A DNA stretch of 64,000 nucleotides from JBFGJY01 sp041576975 (GTDB lineage: Bacteria; Pseudomonadota; Gammaproteobacteria; UBA4575), in the NCBI GenBank assembly GCA_041576975.1, contig JBFGJY010000001.1, positions 1 through 64,000 on the forward strand, in the 5' to 3' direction. The translations under genes were made by a program, and so were the position numbers. The notes below the pieces were generated by a model. That model was not told the origin of the DNA, searched no databases, and saw only the letters and a list, made by a program, of their open reading frames with translations. The stretch's first letter is position 1. Each line of letters starts with the position of its first letter. This document shows positions 8,769 through 17,141 of this stretch, one piece after another.

Positions 8769-9359
8769 TCATGCACCTAACGCTGAACGAATCTTTCTGC
8801 GTAATTGTGGAATAGTTTCAGATTCAAACCAACTATTATTTTTTAGCCATCTTATATTTCTAGGTGACGGATGAGGTAATGGGAAATATTTAGGCCCATA
8901 TTTTCGCCAAGCCTTTACGGTCTCAGCAAGAGTAGCTCCAAGGTCAGTTATATAATGCTTATGCGCATACTGACCAATTAGCAAAGTAAGTTGGATATTT
9001 GGTAATAAATTTAACAATTTTTGATGCCATAACTCAGCACATTCTGCGCGCGGCGGCAAGTCACCAGAACTACCTTTACCAGGGTAACAAAATCCCATAG
9101 GTATAATCGCTATTCTGGTTTCATCATAGAAAACCTCATCATCTATATTCATCCATTTGCGCAAGCGTTTACCACTCGGATCATTCCAAGGTATACAACT
9201 CTCATGCACTTTAATACCAGGGGCTTGGCCAATAATAAGAATTCGAGCACTGCGTTTTGCGCGCAAAACTGGATTTGGTGCAAATGGTAATTCGGACTTA
9301 CAAACTGAACAAGATCTAACCTCTACTACTAAGCGATCTAATTTCGTTAACGCAGCCAC
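8769..9359 (-). CDS. Uracil-DNA glycosylase family protein
   Basis: This 196-residue protein has the N-terminal GQAPG motif (residues 44-48) and the C-terminal HPSPRN motif (His163) that frame the active site in the COG1573/UDG superfamily. Cys17 and Cys20 in an early CSVC could be part of a metal site, as in family 4 enzymes, but the other two expected Cys residues are not obvious. The expected role is removal of uracil or a related lesion from DNA. A number of COG1573 members are of unproven activity. The frame begins at a GTG that encodes MAALTK. The gene ends close to its DUF4870-like neighbour. Confidence 0.8.
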   Translation of the reverse strand: MAALTKLDRLVVEVRSCSVCKSELPFAPNPVLRAKRSARILIIGQAPGIKVHESCIPWNDPSGKRLRKWMNIDDEVFYDETRIAIIPMGFCYPGKGSSGDLPPRAECAELWHQKLLNLLPNIQLTLLIGQYAHKHYITDLGATLAETVKAWRKYGPKYFPLPHPSPRNIRWLKNNSWFESETIPQLRRKIRSALGA

Positions 9360-9370
9360 AAATTAGCTAT

Positions 9371-9835
9371 TTATGTTTTTTTAGGTTGAGATTGATTACG
9401 GCGATTACGAATTTGATAGGCAGTGATTACTTGCATGAGTTGTGAGTAAGGAAGATTTTCCAAGTGTTTAAATTTGTCCTCTGCCATAGTGATCAAATTA
9501 TCTATATCTTTAACTGTTTTATCTGCTTGATTTTCAACTTGTGATTGCAAACCTAATAATCCACCGTTTTGAATTTTAATTTCTTCTGCATGTGCTAATG
9601 CATCATTCACATCTAAACGTTGCAATACAAATCTTGCATTTTTACGTAAGTGCGAAAGAAGTTGACTACAACGTTGTAGTCCATATACAGATGTGCATGC
9701 GACACCTTCACGATCTGCCAAATTAAAACGCTGTGCCTTAATACAATTACAAATACGAGAGTTAATTGCTTTTTCAAATACACAGCGTTTAGGATTGATA
9801 CTTTTATAAGTGATTTTATATTGTTGTTCATCCAT
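9371..9835 (-). CDS. Conserved hypothetical protein with clustered cysteines
   Basis: The 154-residue protein is soluble and rich in charged residues. Its N-terminal third holds five cysteines in the order CVFEKA, ICNC, VACTS and QRCS, a pattern that would suit a metal or iron-sulfur site. The central part has a GGLLGLQSQV motif followed by a helical tail. I recognise this as a conserved gammaproteobacterial type but know no function. It lies 11 bases upstream of the UDG-family gene and is probably cotranscribed with it. Confidence 0.65.
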   Translation of the reverse strand: MDEQQYKITYKSINPKRCVFEKAINSRICNCIKAQRFNLADREGVACTSVYGLQRCSQLLSHLRKNARFVLQRLDVNDALAHAEEIKIQNGGLLGLQSQVENQADKTVKDIDNLITMAEDKFKHLENLPYSQLMQVITAYQIRNRRNQSQPKKT

Positions 9836-9896
9836 TTGATGAACTCTTTAATAACGTTGATACATAAGCATCAATTTGGTTTATGTGAATAAATTG

Positions 9897-10136
9897 TTAC
9901 TTTTCCCATTCTCTTAAGATCGGTGCATCTCGAGGTTCGCGTAGGCGTTGTTCTGCTTCAAGTTCATTGTCTGCAAATATCATTCTGATTGTAGTTCTAC
10001 CATCTTGTGCACCGGCTGCACGCTGTTCTCTAATAAATTTCTTCGCTTCTTTGAATTCATCATATTTATCAATGAATTCAAGATCTTTTAAAACGCCAGT
10101 AGAACTGGATGTGATTTTATAAATAAAGTAAGGCAT
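9897..10136 (-). CDS. Conserved hypothetical protein, 79 residues
   Basis: A small soluble protein starting MPYFIYKI, with a central KEAKKFIREQRAAG helix, an FADNELEAEQRL segment and a charged C-terminus. Short proteins of this shape occur widely in gammaproteobacteria without assigned function. It precedes the cysteine-rich hypothetical gene by about 60 bases on the same strand and may head a four-gene transcript that also includes the UDG-family and DUF4870-like genes. Confidence 0.65.
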   Translation of the reverse strand: MPYFIYKITSSSTGVLKDLEFIDKYDEFKEAKKFIREQRAAGAQDGRTTIRMIFADNELEAEQRLREPRDAPILREWEK

Positions 10137-10183
10137 GATTTACTTATAGATATTATACCAATTATCTCTTAATACTTAATGTA

Positions 10184-10519
10184 ATGGATTCACTAGCAAA
10201 TTATATCGATGTTGCTTCACTCACAGATCTTTTGCCTGGTAAAACTTTAAAAATTACCACTGTCATAGGCGATATCTTACTTGCCAATGTTGAAGGTAAA
10301 ATATATGCCGTTGATGATATGTGCACTCATGAAGAATCATCTTTATCTCTTGGTTGTCTTAAAGGTGAATTAATCAGTTGCACTTTACACGGTAGTCGCT
10401 TCAATGTACGCACTGGACAACCCATGGAAGAACCCGCAACAGAAGCCCTGTGCCGCTATCCTGTTCGCGTAATTAACGATCGAATTGAAATTTGTCTTGA
10501 TGCGATCGAAAACCCATAG
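10184..10519 (+). CDS. Rieske-type [2Fe-2S] ferredoxin
   Basis: This 111-residue protein binds a Rieske cluster through Cys47-x-His49 and Cys66-x-x-His69 (motifs CTHEE and CTLHGSRF), with the expected 16-residue spacing between them. Length and layout match the small NirD-like or dioxygenase-ferredoxin proteins, which pass electrons to an oxygenase or reductase in the cytoplasm. No oxygenase is next to it. A ferredoxin-NADP reductase lies 0.9 kb downstream and could belong to the same redox chain, but this is only inference. It starts at an ATG divergent from the 79-residue gene. Confidence 0.9.
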   Translation: MDSLANYIDVASLTDLLPGKTLKITTVIGDILLANVEGKIYAVDDMCTHEESSLSLGCLKGELISCTLHGSRFNVRTGQPMEEPATEALCRYPVRVINDRIEICLDAIENP

Positions 10520-10669
10520 ATGGTGCCGATGCTGGTAAATTTCTAGCTTAACCTTGATAAATTTAAACTTTTTAACAGATTAATTTCTACTGGGATCTTG
10601 CTGCATAATAGGCACTAATTAGCACTTCTACGGTCAAATAATTACTGCCACAAGTAAGGGACAAATATT

Positions 10670-11317
10670 TTGGAAGAATATTTAACATTAGTGCAAACCA
10701 TTGCGCTTACGATGGGCGTTGCCTGGGCAAGCGGTATTAACCTTTACGGCACCTTACTCGCCTTAGGCATCATGATAAATACTGGCTATGTAGAACTGCC
10801 AACAGACCTACAAATCTTAGGGGATCCAATAGTGATTGCCGCAGCAGGTTTAATGTATGCAGTCGAATTTTTTGCAGATAAGGTACCTGGCGTCGACACA
10901 GGATGGGATACTCTACACACCTTCGTGCGAATACCTGCAGGTGCGCTGCTTGCCGCGGGTGCAATTGGCGATGTGCAACCTGCTGCTGAACTTGCTGCAG
11001 CCATATTGGGTGGTAGCATCGCAGCTGCTAGTCATTTTACAAAAACAGGTAGCCGCGTGCTGATCAATACCTCACCCGAACCCGTGACGAATTGGACTGC
11101 TTCAATATTAGAAGATATTGCTGTATTTGCAGGTATATGGGCTGCAATACAGCACCCGTACGTATTTATAGCATTACTTGCAATATTTTTAATCCTAGCT
11201 ATTTGGTTATTACCAAAACTGTGGCGTGGTATAAAACGTATATTTAGTTTTTTTGTGAATTTATTTAGCGGTGATACAGCAAACTCACCTAACGTGAATC
11301 TTCCGACAAGTAAATAA
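10670..11317 (+). CDS. DUF4126 membrane protein
   Basis: The 215-residue protein contains a DUF4126 domain with several hydrophobic helices rich in Ala and Gly. The conserved SGINLYGTLLALG stretch lies near residues 21-33 and the VEFFADKVPGVDTGWD loop near 65-80. A hydrophobic C-terminal helix leads into a basic tail. Family function is unknown. The start is a TTG preceded by GGGA. An imperfect stem of nine pairs around 11349-11371 lies after the stop and may end the transcript. Confidence 0.8.
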   Translation: MEEYLTLVQTIALTMGVAWASGINLYGTLLALGIMINTGYVELPTDLQILGDPIVIAAAGLMYAVEFFADKVPGVDTGWDTLHTFVRIPAGALLAAGAIGDVQPAAELAAAILGGSIAAASHFTKTGSRVLINTSPEPVTNWTASILEDIAVFAGIWAAIQHPYVFIALLAIFLILAIWLLPKLWRGIKRIFSFFVNLFSGDTANSPNVNLPTSK

Positions 11318-11442
11318 TTTTTCTATTTCACAGCTTATATCTACTAATCATGTCTAGTATATCTAGGCATGAATAGTTGATTTTTGTTTATTGCGACTCT
11401 ATGTTGCGTGCACACATTTTCCATTAGCACGCACAAAATCAA

Positions 11443-12186
11443 ATGAGTAACTGGGTTCAAGGAAAGATCGTTGAGAATAAACACTGGACCGATCTACTTT
11501 ATTCTCTTCGCGTGGAAGCGGTTATTAATCCATTTATTGCTGGTCAATATGGCCGTCTTGGTTTAGAGATTGATGATCAAATTGTAGGACGCCCATATTC
11601 TTTTGTGAATGCGCCTCACGAAAATTTATACGAATTTTATTCGATCACAGTTTCGGAAGGCCCGCTATCACCAAGGCTATCTGAGCTAGAGACTGGGGAT
11701 TCAATTTGGATTGATAAGCGTGTAAATGGCTTTTTTACTTTAAATGAAGTCCCCGATGGAAGGGATATGTGGATGTTGGCAACCGGCACTGCTCTAGGGC
11801 CTTTTTTATCAATACTAAAATCTGATGAAGTTTGGCAACGTTTCGAAAATATAATATTAGTGCATGCTGTACGATATACGAATGAACTTACTTACCAAGA
11901 AACCATAAAAAAGCTTAGTGAAGAATTTAATGATCGCTTTCAAATAATCCCTTTTGTTAGCCGTGAGCAAACCGATTTTGCACTAACGGGCCGAATTCCT
12001 ACTGCAATAGAAAATGGAACGCTAGAAGAACGCGCTGGTCTTAGCCTCAATCCCGATGACTCACAAGTAATGATGTGTGGTAATCCAGATATGCTTACTG
12101 ATACACGTAATGCTTTAAAGCAAAAAGGCTTAAAGAAAAATCTGCGCAGAAGTCCAGGCCAAATCACTACCGAAAGTTACTGGTAA
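11443..12186 (+). CDS. fpr: Ferredoxin-NADP reductase
   Basis: This 247-residue flavoprotein carries the FAD-binding RPYSF motif (Arg50), the NADP-binding GTALGPFLS motif (from residue 115) and a C-terminal aromatic residue in ITTESYW that stacks on the flavin. These features and the length match bacterial subclass I ferredoxin-NADP(+) reductase. The enzyme moves electrons between NADPH and ferredoxin or flavodoxin in the cytoplasm and often supports oxidative stress defence. It stands alone, with a dispersed palindromic repeat directly after the stop that could act as the transcript-end hairpin. Confidence 0.9.
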   Translation: MSNWVQGKIVENKHWTDLLYSLRVEAVINPFIAGQYGRLGLEIDDQIVGRPYSFVNAPHENLYEFYSITVSEGPLSPRLSELETGDSIWIDKRVNGFFTLNEVPDGRDMWMLATGTALGPFLSILKSDEVWQRFENIILVHAVRYTNELTYQETIKKLSEEFNDRFQIIPFVSREQTDFALTGRIPTAIENGTLEERAGLSLNPDDSQVMMCGNPDMLTDTRNALKQKGLKKNLRRSPGQITTESYW

Positions 12187-12200
12187 ACGTACTCATAACT

Positions 12201-12234
12201 GAATGTCTGCTTACGGCCAAAAGCAGACATTGAG
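12201..12234. repeat. Dispersed palindromic repeat, subtype 2
   Basis: A perfect 11-base inverted repeat (arms AATGTCTGCTT) encloses an eight-base loop containing ACGGCCAA. It lies 15 bases after the fpr stop. Related copies are at 15773-15801 and 51593-51626. Confidence 0.8.
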
Positions 12235-12313
12235 GAATTTAACGCAACATGCTTAGCAAGGCAAAACTAGCAACTATCAAATGCACATATAGAACTGTTA
12301 ATAGCAGCAGTAA

Positions 12314-13474
12314 CTATCGTTGACAGATTGGATCTGCATAACCGTCGGGATCATTTATCGCGCCGCCACTTTTACGAGGCTGTCCATTTAATAGTAAACC
12401 CGCTACATGTGGGGCTGCCATAGAGGTACCAGAGAATGTTGTGGTCCCACCCCCTTTTTTTGTCGACAAAATATTCACACCGGGTGCCGCACAATCTATA
12501 GGTGGATTACCATAATTTGAAAACCAGGCAAAATAATCGTTACTGTCGATTGCCGAGACTGTATAAATATTATTATGTTCTGCACTCGCTGGGGAGTATT
12601 TATTAGAATCGTCTGATTCGTTTCCAGCAGCTAATGCAAACTTTATTCCATTTGATGCCGCATTTTCGACTGCACTATTTAAAGCCACGCTTATAGGTCC
12701 ACCTAGGCTCATGTTGGCAACATCGCCTGATTGTGCATTAGCTGCAACATAATCAACCCCTGCGATCACCCCTGAATAACTGCCAGAACCACTATTATCC
12801 AATACGCGGACTGCAACTAAATTTGCATTGGGTGCAACACCTACTACATCACATTCATTATCGATTGCACCGATTGTGCCCCCTACATGAGTACCGTGAC
12901 CATTACCATCATTGGCTGAATTTTTGCCTCGAAAAACAAAATTAGCACTTCGTTGAACATCGATATTTAAATCTGGGTGATCAAGGTCAATCCCACTATC
13001 AATGACCCAAGCCGTAGAGCCAGTTCCATCCATTGCTCCACCAACTCTTGTTATACCCCATGGAGTTTGTTGTGGAACACAAGTTGTTTCATCATTCCCA
13101 CCATTGCCGCCCCCAGCCCATGGTGGCTTGGGAAATGCATAGGCGATTACATCGGGTTCATAGTAGGCGATGTTTGGATTTTGCGCAGCTAATCGTGCAG
13201 CGACCTCTCCTAGCATCTTTGCAGAGAAACCTTTGATAGCAGTTTTATAAACGTGGGTTACATTACCCCCTGCAGCTCGCGCAATATTATTTGCACGCCT
13301 GTTTACCTCAGAAGATAGTACGTCGTCTTTAAAAACAAAAATGTAGCTGTTACGGACTTCTTCACGAAGCTCTACAGAAGCCCCAAGATTATGAGCTGCA
13401 TTTTGAGCATAGGCCGATATACAGAATACAGACAAGGTAGATACTAAAACTGGTATCAAGAATTTAATACGCAT
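12314..13474 (-). CDS. Secreted subtilisin-like serine protease (S8, proteinase K-like)
   Basis: This 386-residue preproprotein has a signal peptide ending near AYAQ, an inhibitor I9-type propeptide to about residue 110, and a catalytic domain. The triad is Asp159 (VIDSGID), His193 (GHGTHVGG) and Ser351 (SGTSMAAP), with oxyanion Asn285. The frame is open further upstream. I chose the ATG at 13474 because it has a GGAG site at normal distance and a proper signal peptide directly behind it. The C-terminus is short and ends soon after the DPDGYADPI stretch common in proteinase K-like enzymes, so there is no cell-surface anchor. The likely role is extracellular protein degradation. Confidence 0.92.
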   Translation of the reverse strand: MRIKFLIPVLVSTLSVFCISAYAQNAAHNLGASVELREEVRNSYIFVFKDDVLSSEVNRRANNIARAAGGNVTHVYKTAIKGFSAKMLGEVAARLAAQNPNIAYYEPDVIAYAFPKPPWAGGGNGGNDETTCVPQQTPWGITRVGGAMDGTGSTAWVIDSGIDLDHPDLNIDVQRSANFVFRGKNSANDGNGHGTHVGGTIGAIDNECDVVGVAPNANLVAVRVLDNSGSGSYSGVIAGVDYVAANAQSGDVANMSLGGPISVALNSAVENAASNGIKFALAAGNESDDSNKYSPASAEHNNIYTVSAIDSNDYFAWFSNYGNPPIDCAAPGVNILSTKKGGGTTTFSGTSMAAPHVAGLLLNGQPRKSGGAINDPDGYADPICQR

Positions 13475-14035
13475 GATGCGAGACTCCTTTTTAGACATCC
13501 TTATTTGTGGTTGATACAAGCAAGACAGAATCGGATAACCAATGTATTGCGGTAGTATCGAATTATTAAATAATTTGTATGATTTTATCCTGATCAATTG
13601 CCCAAATTTTCTTATGAACAGTGATAACTTGAAGAATTAGAATTACGCAATTTTCTTTTGCTTAATAACTCATGTTAATAACTCACTGAGTAATAGTAAA
13701 TTGGTAGATTTTTATATTTAAATTTATTCAAACGTTTTTTTTGATTATGTCTTCTTTGTCGTTGATCTGCGAACATCCGCTTTGGGTCGTTAGCGGTCAT
13801 TCAATAAACTAAAATTGTGTAGATTTAGTCTATTATTTTTTCTATCACACTTTGTCGGAATATATCTACCTTTGATTTTATCAACCCAGTAAACTATTGA
13901 GCTGAAATTAATTTATATGATTTTGTTATATTTATAATCTGAAACAAAAAAATGGAAGTGTGATTTAAACCAACGCATTCTGAAGTGAATACATTAAAAT
14001 GTACTCATTAAGATTATTAAAGAGGTATAAATACT
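13475..14035. other. Gene-free AT-rich region before the riboswitch
   Basis: About 560 bases hold the protease upstream region, one full dispersed repeat (13771-13803), and AT-rich sequence with no convincing ORF. A TATAAA stretch at 14026-14031 sits just before the riboswitch and could be its -10 element; no good -35 match was seen. Confidence 0.5.
13771..13803. repeat. Dispersed palindromic repeat, subtype 1
   Basis: The copy reads CATCCGCTTTGGGTCG followed by TTAGCGGTCATTCA. The arms are imperfect inverted repeats (CCGCT against AGCGG). Together with the copy at 14782-14813 it brackets the riboswitch and the unknown ORF at 14207. Confidence 0.8.
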
Positions 14036-14037
14036 AC

Positions 14038-14125
14038 TGAAAAAAGGCAACTCTATTGAAAAATAGGGGCGCAAAATTACCGGTCTAAGGAAGCAAGGAT
14101 TCTATGATAGCGGGATTGCCAGGAT
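14038..14125 (+). promoter_or_regulatory. Cyclic di-GMP-I riboswitch aptamer (GEMM-I)
   Basis: The sequence fits the GEMM-I consensus along its whole length. P1 is closed by GGCAA and TTGCC. The P1b stem CUAUU/AAUAG is capped by a GAAA tetraloop. Next come the conserved GGCGCAAA and the ACCGGUCUAAGG segment. The tetraloop receptor is completed by CUAUGA, and the strand closes with UAGCGGGAUUGCC. I compared it from memory with the Vibrio cholerae Vc2 aptamer; the conserved junction and ligand-contact positions agree. No plus-strand gene follows. The 80 bases after it run into the 3' end of a convergent gene. The segment GGAAGCAAG (14089-14097) can pair with CTTGCTTCC at 14179-14187, a possible expression platform. 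Confidence 0.88.
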
Positions 14126-14206
14126 AGTAAATAAGTCTATTGTCCAACTCCATTTTCTATGTTCTAACCCCTGTCGATCTTGCTTCCATACCTACCAAAA
14201 CTTGTT

Positions 14207-14632
14207 CTAGTGCTTAGCTGACATGATCTTTGCATTATGTACGCGTTTTACAAAGGGAGCACACATTGGAAGTAGTTGCACCGTCATCTCTGCATTCGTA
14301 ATTTGATTTCTTGCCGCATATTGGTTGATTAAATCGATATATAACTCACAAATAGCAACTTCATTTTCATAGTTTTTTTCTTTTCTAGAAAGGATTGCCA
14401 CTTGTTCAAAATATTTTGGTGAGGGCATGACTCCTTCATCTTCAAAGGCTTGTATCTCATCTCGACAGCGCACCACCATCTCATGGATGTCATGATTATC
14501 ATTCATGCCCAACTCTGCGGTTAGATTGTGATTATCATGGTGTGCGTAGCTTGATGCCTTTTCAATGATTTGGCTAATAGACATGCCAGAGGTATTGATG
14601 ATCTTTTCGAGGATGGTATTTAGTTTGCCCAT
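14207..14632 (-). CDS. Unrecognised soluble protein, 141 residues
   Basis: The protein is helical and charged, with a His/Asp-rich stretch around residues 29-52 and an RCRDEIQAFEDEGVMPSP segment before a helical hairpin that looks TPR-like. There is no signal peptide or membrane span. I do not recognise the family. The gene is convergent with the c-di-GMP riboswitch, so a transcript reading through the riboswitch would be antisense to this mRNA. Two dispersed repeats flank the pair, which suggests an accessory segment. Neither neighbour gives a functional hint. Confidence 0.6.
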   Translation of the reverse strand: MGKLNTILEKIINTSGMSISQIIEKASSYAHHDNHNLTAELGMNDNHDIHEMVVRCRDEIQAFEDEGVMPSPKYFEQVAILSRKEKNYENEVAICELYIDLINQYAARNQITNAEMTVQLLPMCAPFVKRVHNAKIMSAKH

Positions 14633-14781
14633 TAGTAATCCATTACTAAGATGTTGTTCCTTAGGGACTATATTGATTTAATTAGAATTAACTCGAGCCC
14701 ACTTCATGATGAAAGGATTAAAATTCCCTGATGAAATAAACATAGATGTGAATTATTCAATCATTGTAAATTAATTACAGG

Positions 14782-14813
14782 CATGCCCACTTTTGACCAA
14801 AAGCGGTCATTCA
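14782..14813. repeat. Dispersed palindromic repeat, hybrid subtype
   Basis: The left arm is close to subtype 1 (ATGCCCACTTT), the loop carries the GACCAAA of subtype 2, and the right arm is AGCGGTCATTCA. It lies just after the frameshifted methyltransferase gene, about 20 bases beyond its stop. Confidence 0.75.
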
Positions 14814-14834
14814 TAAAATAAGATTACATATTGT

Positions 14835-15643
14835 TCATGTTGGTATTTTTGCATTTATGACATTCGCTTCCATAGGCGCTGTAATTTCACCTTCGCCATA
14901 TTCCTTTATGAGATCGTCTTCAATTGTATCGATTGCTTTCTCTGCAATCCCTCTTTCATTGAGTTGCATCGCTAAAGGAGATCCGGCCGCAAGGCCCAAT
15001 GCTACATGTCGCGCTGAATTTGCTCGGCTTTTTTTGCTAGTGGAATGATTTGAATATCAACAAACCCAGCCTGCTCTAATTGGTCATTTACTATAGATGT
15101 ATCAGAATAAATATAAGGCAATTGTAAAAAATCAGGTGGGTTGTCTTCATCGAGCGTTAATGCAATCTGATGGACTGAATTAGAAAAACCATTCTTTTCC
15201 AGATCACCCCAAATATTAAATATAAATTGACCGCCAGGCTTCAATACGCGTGCTGCTTCTTGATATCCGAGCACTATGTCGCGGTAGAACATGACTCCAA
15301 ACTGACAAGCAACCGCATCAAAAGTATTGTCATCAAACGGCAACTCTAAACCATTTGCTGTTTTAAATTCGATATTAGCTGCATGCACTAACCGTGTTGC
15401 TGCTGTCTCAAGCATTACCGGATTAAAGTCTGTTTCGACAAGTCTGGTGCTCTTATCAAGACGCTCTAGCATATAGTCGGCAAGCACGCCAGTTCCACAT
15501 GCAGTCTCCAAAATTGCACCACCTTCAGGCGCTACAACGCGAGATGCTAAGTCCCTTGCAAACGGTTCAAACAGGATTGGAACCAAATATTCTTGATATG
15601 CATCGGGAACAGAACCAGCGTATTTATTTTCTTTATCAGACAT
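14835..15643 (-). pseudogene. SAM-dependent methyltransferase, frameshifted in an A run
   Basis: The first 213 codons encode a class I methyltransferase with the glycine-rich AdoMet loop ETACGTGV near residue 45, the acidic residue after strand 2 (VETDFNP) and the post-motif III region ARVLKPGGQFIF. The frame then stops shortly after a run of seven A (plus-strand T run 15029-15035). Reading on in the shifted frame gives SARHVALGLAAGSPLAMQL and a normal family C-terminus ending at 14835. One extra A would restore a protein of about 270 residues. It may be a real frameshift or a base-count error. The methyl acceptor is unknown. Confidence 0.8.
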
Positions 15644-15712
15644 TATTTAAATAAACCCTCAAAATAATCTTCCAGTTGAATACTTATTTATTTTCATTTT
15701 CATCAGTTACAC

Positions 15713-15743
15713 GAATGTCCGCTTTGGGTCGTTAGCGGTCATT
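15713..15743. repeat. Dispersed palindromic repeat, subtype 1
   Basis: The copy starts GAATGTCCGCTTTGGG and ends GTTAGCGGTCATT. A subtype 2 copy begins 30 bases later. Confidence 0.8.
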
Positions 15744-15772
15744 AAACAACTTTGAATTGATATTTCCAATCT

Positions 15773-15801
15773 ATGTCTTTTTACGGCCAAAAGTAGACGT
15801 T
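15773..15801. repeat. Dispersed palindromic repeat, subtype 2
   Basis: A degenerate copy with the conserved loop TACGGCCAAAAG and arms ATGTCTTT and AGTAGACGT. The rest of the 250 bases between the methyltransferase and the histone-like gene shows nothing else recognisable. Confidence 0.7.
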
Positions 15802-15906
15802 AGTTATAGATCGTAAAGGCGCGGCAGCAGACATAATCGTTCGATAGCTAATAGGCGACGTATCTGAGACACTACTGTTACTTACCTTACCTTATTGGAG
15901 TTTGTT

Positions 15907-16251
15907 ATGGCTGCGAAAACGACGAAAAAGAAAGCGGCAAAAAAAGCCACGATAGCTAGCATAAAGCAGGAATTGACTGCCTTAAGAAAGGCAGCTAGAG
16001 AAGAAGCGGCTGCTTTGAAAAAAGCGGCTGCGAAAGATAAAGTTGCCTTGGAAAAAAAGATTGCCCAGCTAATAGAGAAGAGCAAGAGAGAAGCAACCGC
16101 CCTGAAGAAGAAGCTCGTCGCTGCCGAGAAAAAAGCTGAAGCTGAGATTGCTGCATTGAGAAAGGCATACATCGCATCAAAGAAAGCATACGCCGCGTCA
16201 AAGAAAAAAGTAACTAAGAAAAAGGTGGCAAAAAAGAAGTTACAAACTTGA
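15907..16251 (+). CDS. Histone H1-like lysine/alanine-rich protein
   Basis: This 114-residue protein is almost entirely Lys, Ala, Glu and small residues. It has a Lys/Ala-rich N-terminus (AAKTTKKKAAKKA), a long coiled-coil-like helix with heptad spacing across residues 20-90, and a basic tail of KKKVTKK type. Such eukaryotic-H1-like proteins bind DNA non-specifically and compact the nucleoid or affect transcription, as known for AlgP and HctA types. A GGAG site before the ATG at 15907 favours that start over the upstream ATG at 15895. A terminator follows directly. Repeats flank the gene on both sides. Confidence 0.75.
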   Translation: MAAKTTKKKAAKKATIASIKQELTALRKAAREEAAALKKAAAKDKVALEKKIAQLIEKSKREATALKKKLVAAEKKAEAEIAALRKAYIASKKAYAASKKKVTKKKVAKKKLQT

Positions 16252-16279
16252 ATTATGAATAAGAAATAATTCCTTTTTT
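16250..16279 (+). terminator. Intrinsic terminator of the H1-like gene
   Basis: GAATTAT (16250-16256) pairs with ATAATTC (16266-16272), followed by CTTTTTT. The stem begins inside the stop codon of the histone-like gene. Confidence 0.7.
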
Positions 16280-16344
16280 GCGCTAGATTAAATCCACAGC
16301 ATTTTACACGACCAAATCGCTTTGAACCTATACTCGACGAATAT

Positions 16345-16376
16345 TATGTCCGCTTTGGGTCGAAAGCGGGCATTCA
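16345..16376. repeat. Dispersed palindromic repeat, subtype 1
   Basis: ATGTCCGCTTTGGGTCG followed by AAAGCGGGCATTCA. The arms give CCGCTTT against AAAGCGG, the best-paired subtype 1 copy in the window. It lies 20 bases after the stop of the kinase gene. Confidence 0.8.
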
Positions 16377-16395
16377 CCATTCCTTATATGCCCTA

Positions 16396-17127
16396 TTACC
16401 AACTCATATTTTCTAAATGTCTGCGTAATTGCCCAACGGTTTTAAATTTCCTTAAAATTAAATTTGTTTTTAAGCCACAACAAATATATTTAATTTCATC
16501 AGGATGCTTGGCGTAATGTTTTGCGCCACCTAAAGACTCATGAAAAACCTGCATTAAAGTCAATATGTCAAATTTGCGACTTTCATGTTTAGATTCTTTA
16601 GCTGAAAAAAGATCTACTAATTTTAAGTCAAATTCCAAACCAAATTTATTGACAATAATATTATCTGAATGAAGATCACCATGATACTCATTTAAACTAT
16701 GTATGCACTCAATACCTTTTGTTAGCGCATACAATAAATGAAGTCCTTGGAAGGCAGACAAGCGTTTGCCTGGAAACTTCTTTATAAACTCAGATAACAA
16801 CTCACCTTCAACATACTCTGATATTAATACGGTTATGGGTGTACGCTTAAAAACAAAATGTTCTTTAGTATGGTATTGAATTAGAATTGGGCAATGTCGA
16901 AGTTTATGTAGTTTTTTTGCGTAAAACTTTGCTGCTTTATCGTTTTTGTTGCGATTTGGATAAAATAATTTAGCTGCACGTTCTATTCCTGTACTAGTTT
17001 CTAAGATTTTGTATACCTCACCTTCCCATCCGCTACCAAGTTTAGATAGCACTTCATATTTCTTAGCGATAACACGCCCTGCGGTTAAATCAAATGACGT
17101 GAATTTTACTGTAAAAGGTTGATTCAT
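16396..17127 (-). CDS. Hanks-type serine/threonine protein kinase
   Basis: This 243-residue protein is a bare kinase domain without transmembrane or sensor parts. Visible motifs are the glycine loop GSGWEGEVY (from residue 31), the ATP-anchoring Lys53 in AAKLF, the catalytic loop HGDLHSDN (Asp152, Asn157) and Asp173 in DLF in place of DFG. The HGDLH form is common in bacterial and lipopolysaccharide-type kinases. The C-lobe is short, so substrate range cannot be judged. The gene starts 14 bases after the SixA-type phosphatase stop and is probably cotranscribed with it, pairing a kinase with a phosphatase. Confidence 0.85.
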   Translation of the reverse strand: MNQPFTVKFTSFDLTAGRVIAKKYEVLSKLGSGWEGEVYKILETSTGIERAAKLFYPNRNKNDKAAKFYAKKLHKLRHCPILIQYHTKEHFVFKRTPITVLISEYVEGELLSEFIKKFPGKRLSAFQGLHLLYALTKGIECIHSLNEYHGDLHSDNIIVNKFGLEFDLKLVDLFSAKESKHESRKFDILTLMQVFHESLGGAKHYAKHPDEIKYICCGLKTNLILRKFKTVGQLRRHLENMSW

Positions 17128-17141
17128 TTTGTTAAATTTAT

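Noticed and set aside
11349..11371. Operator-like palindrome upstream of fpr
   Set aside because: The nine-pair stem with one wobble is more simply a transcript-end hairpin of the DUF4126 gene. It lies 30 bases after that stop, and no matching operator copy was seen elsewhere.
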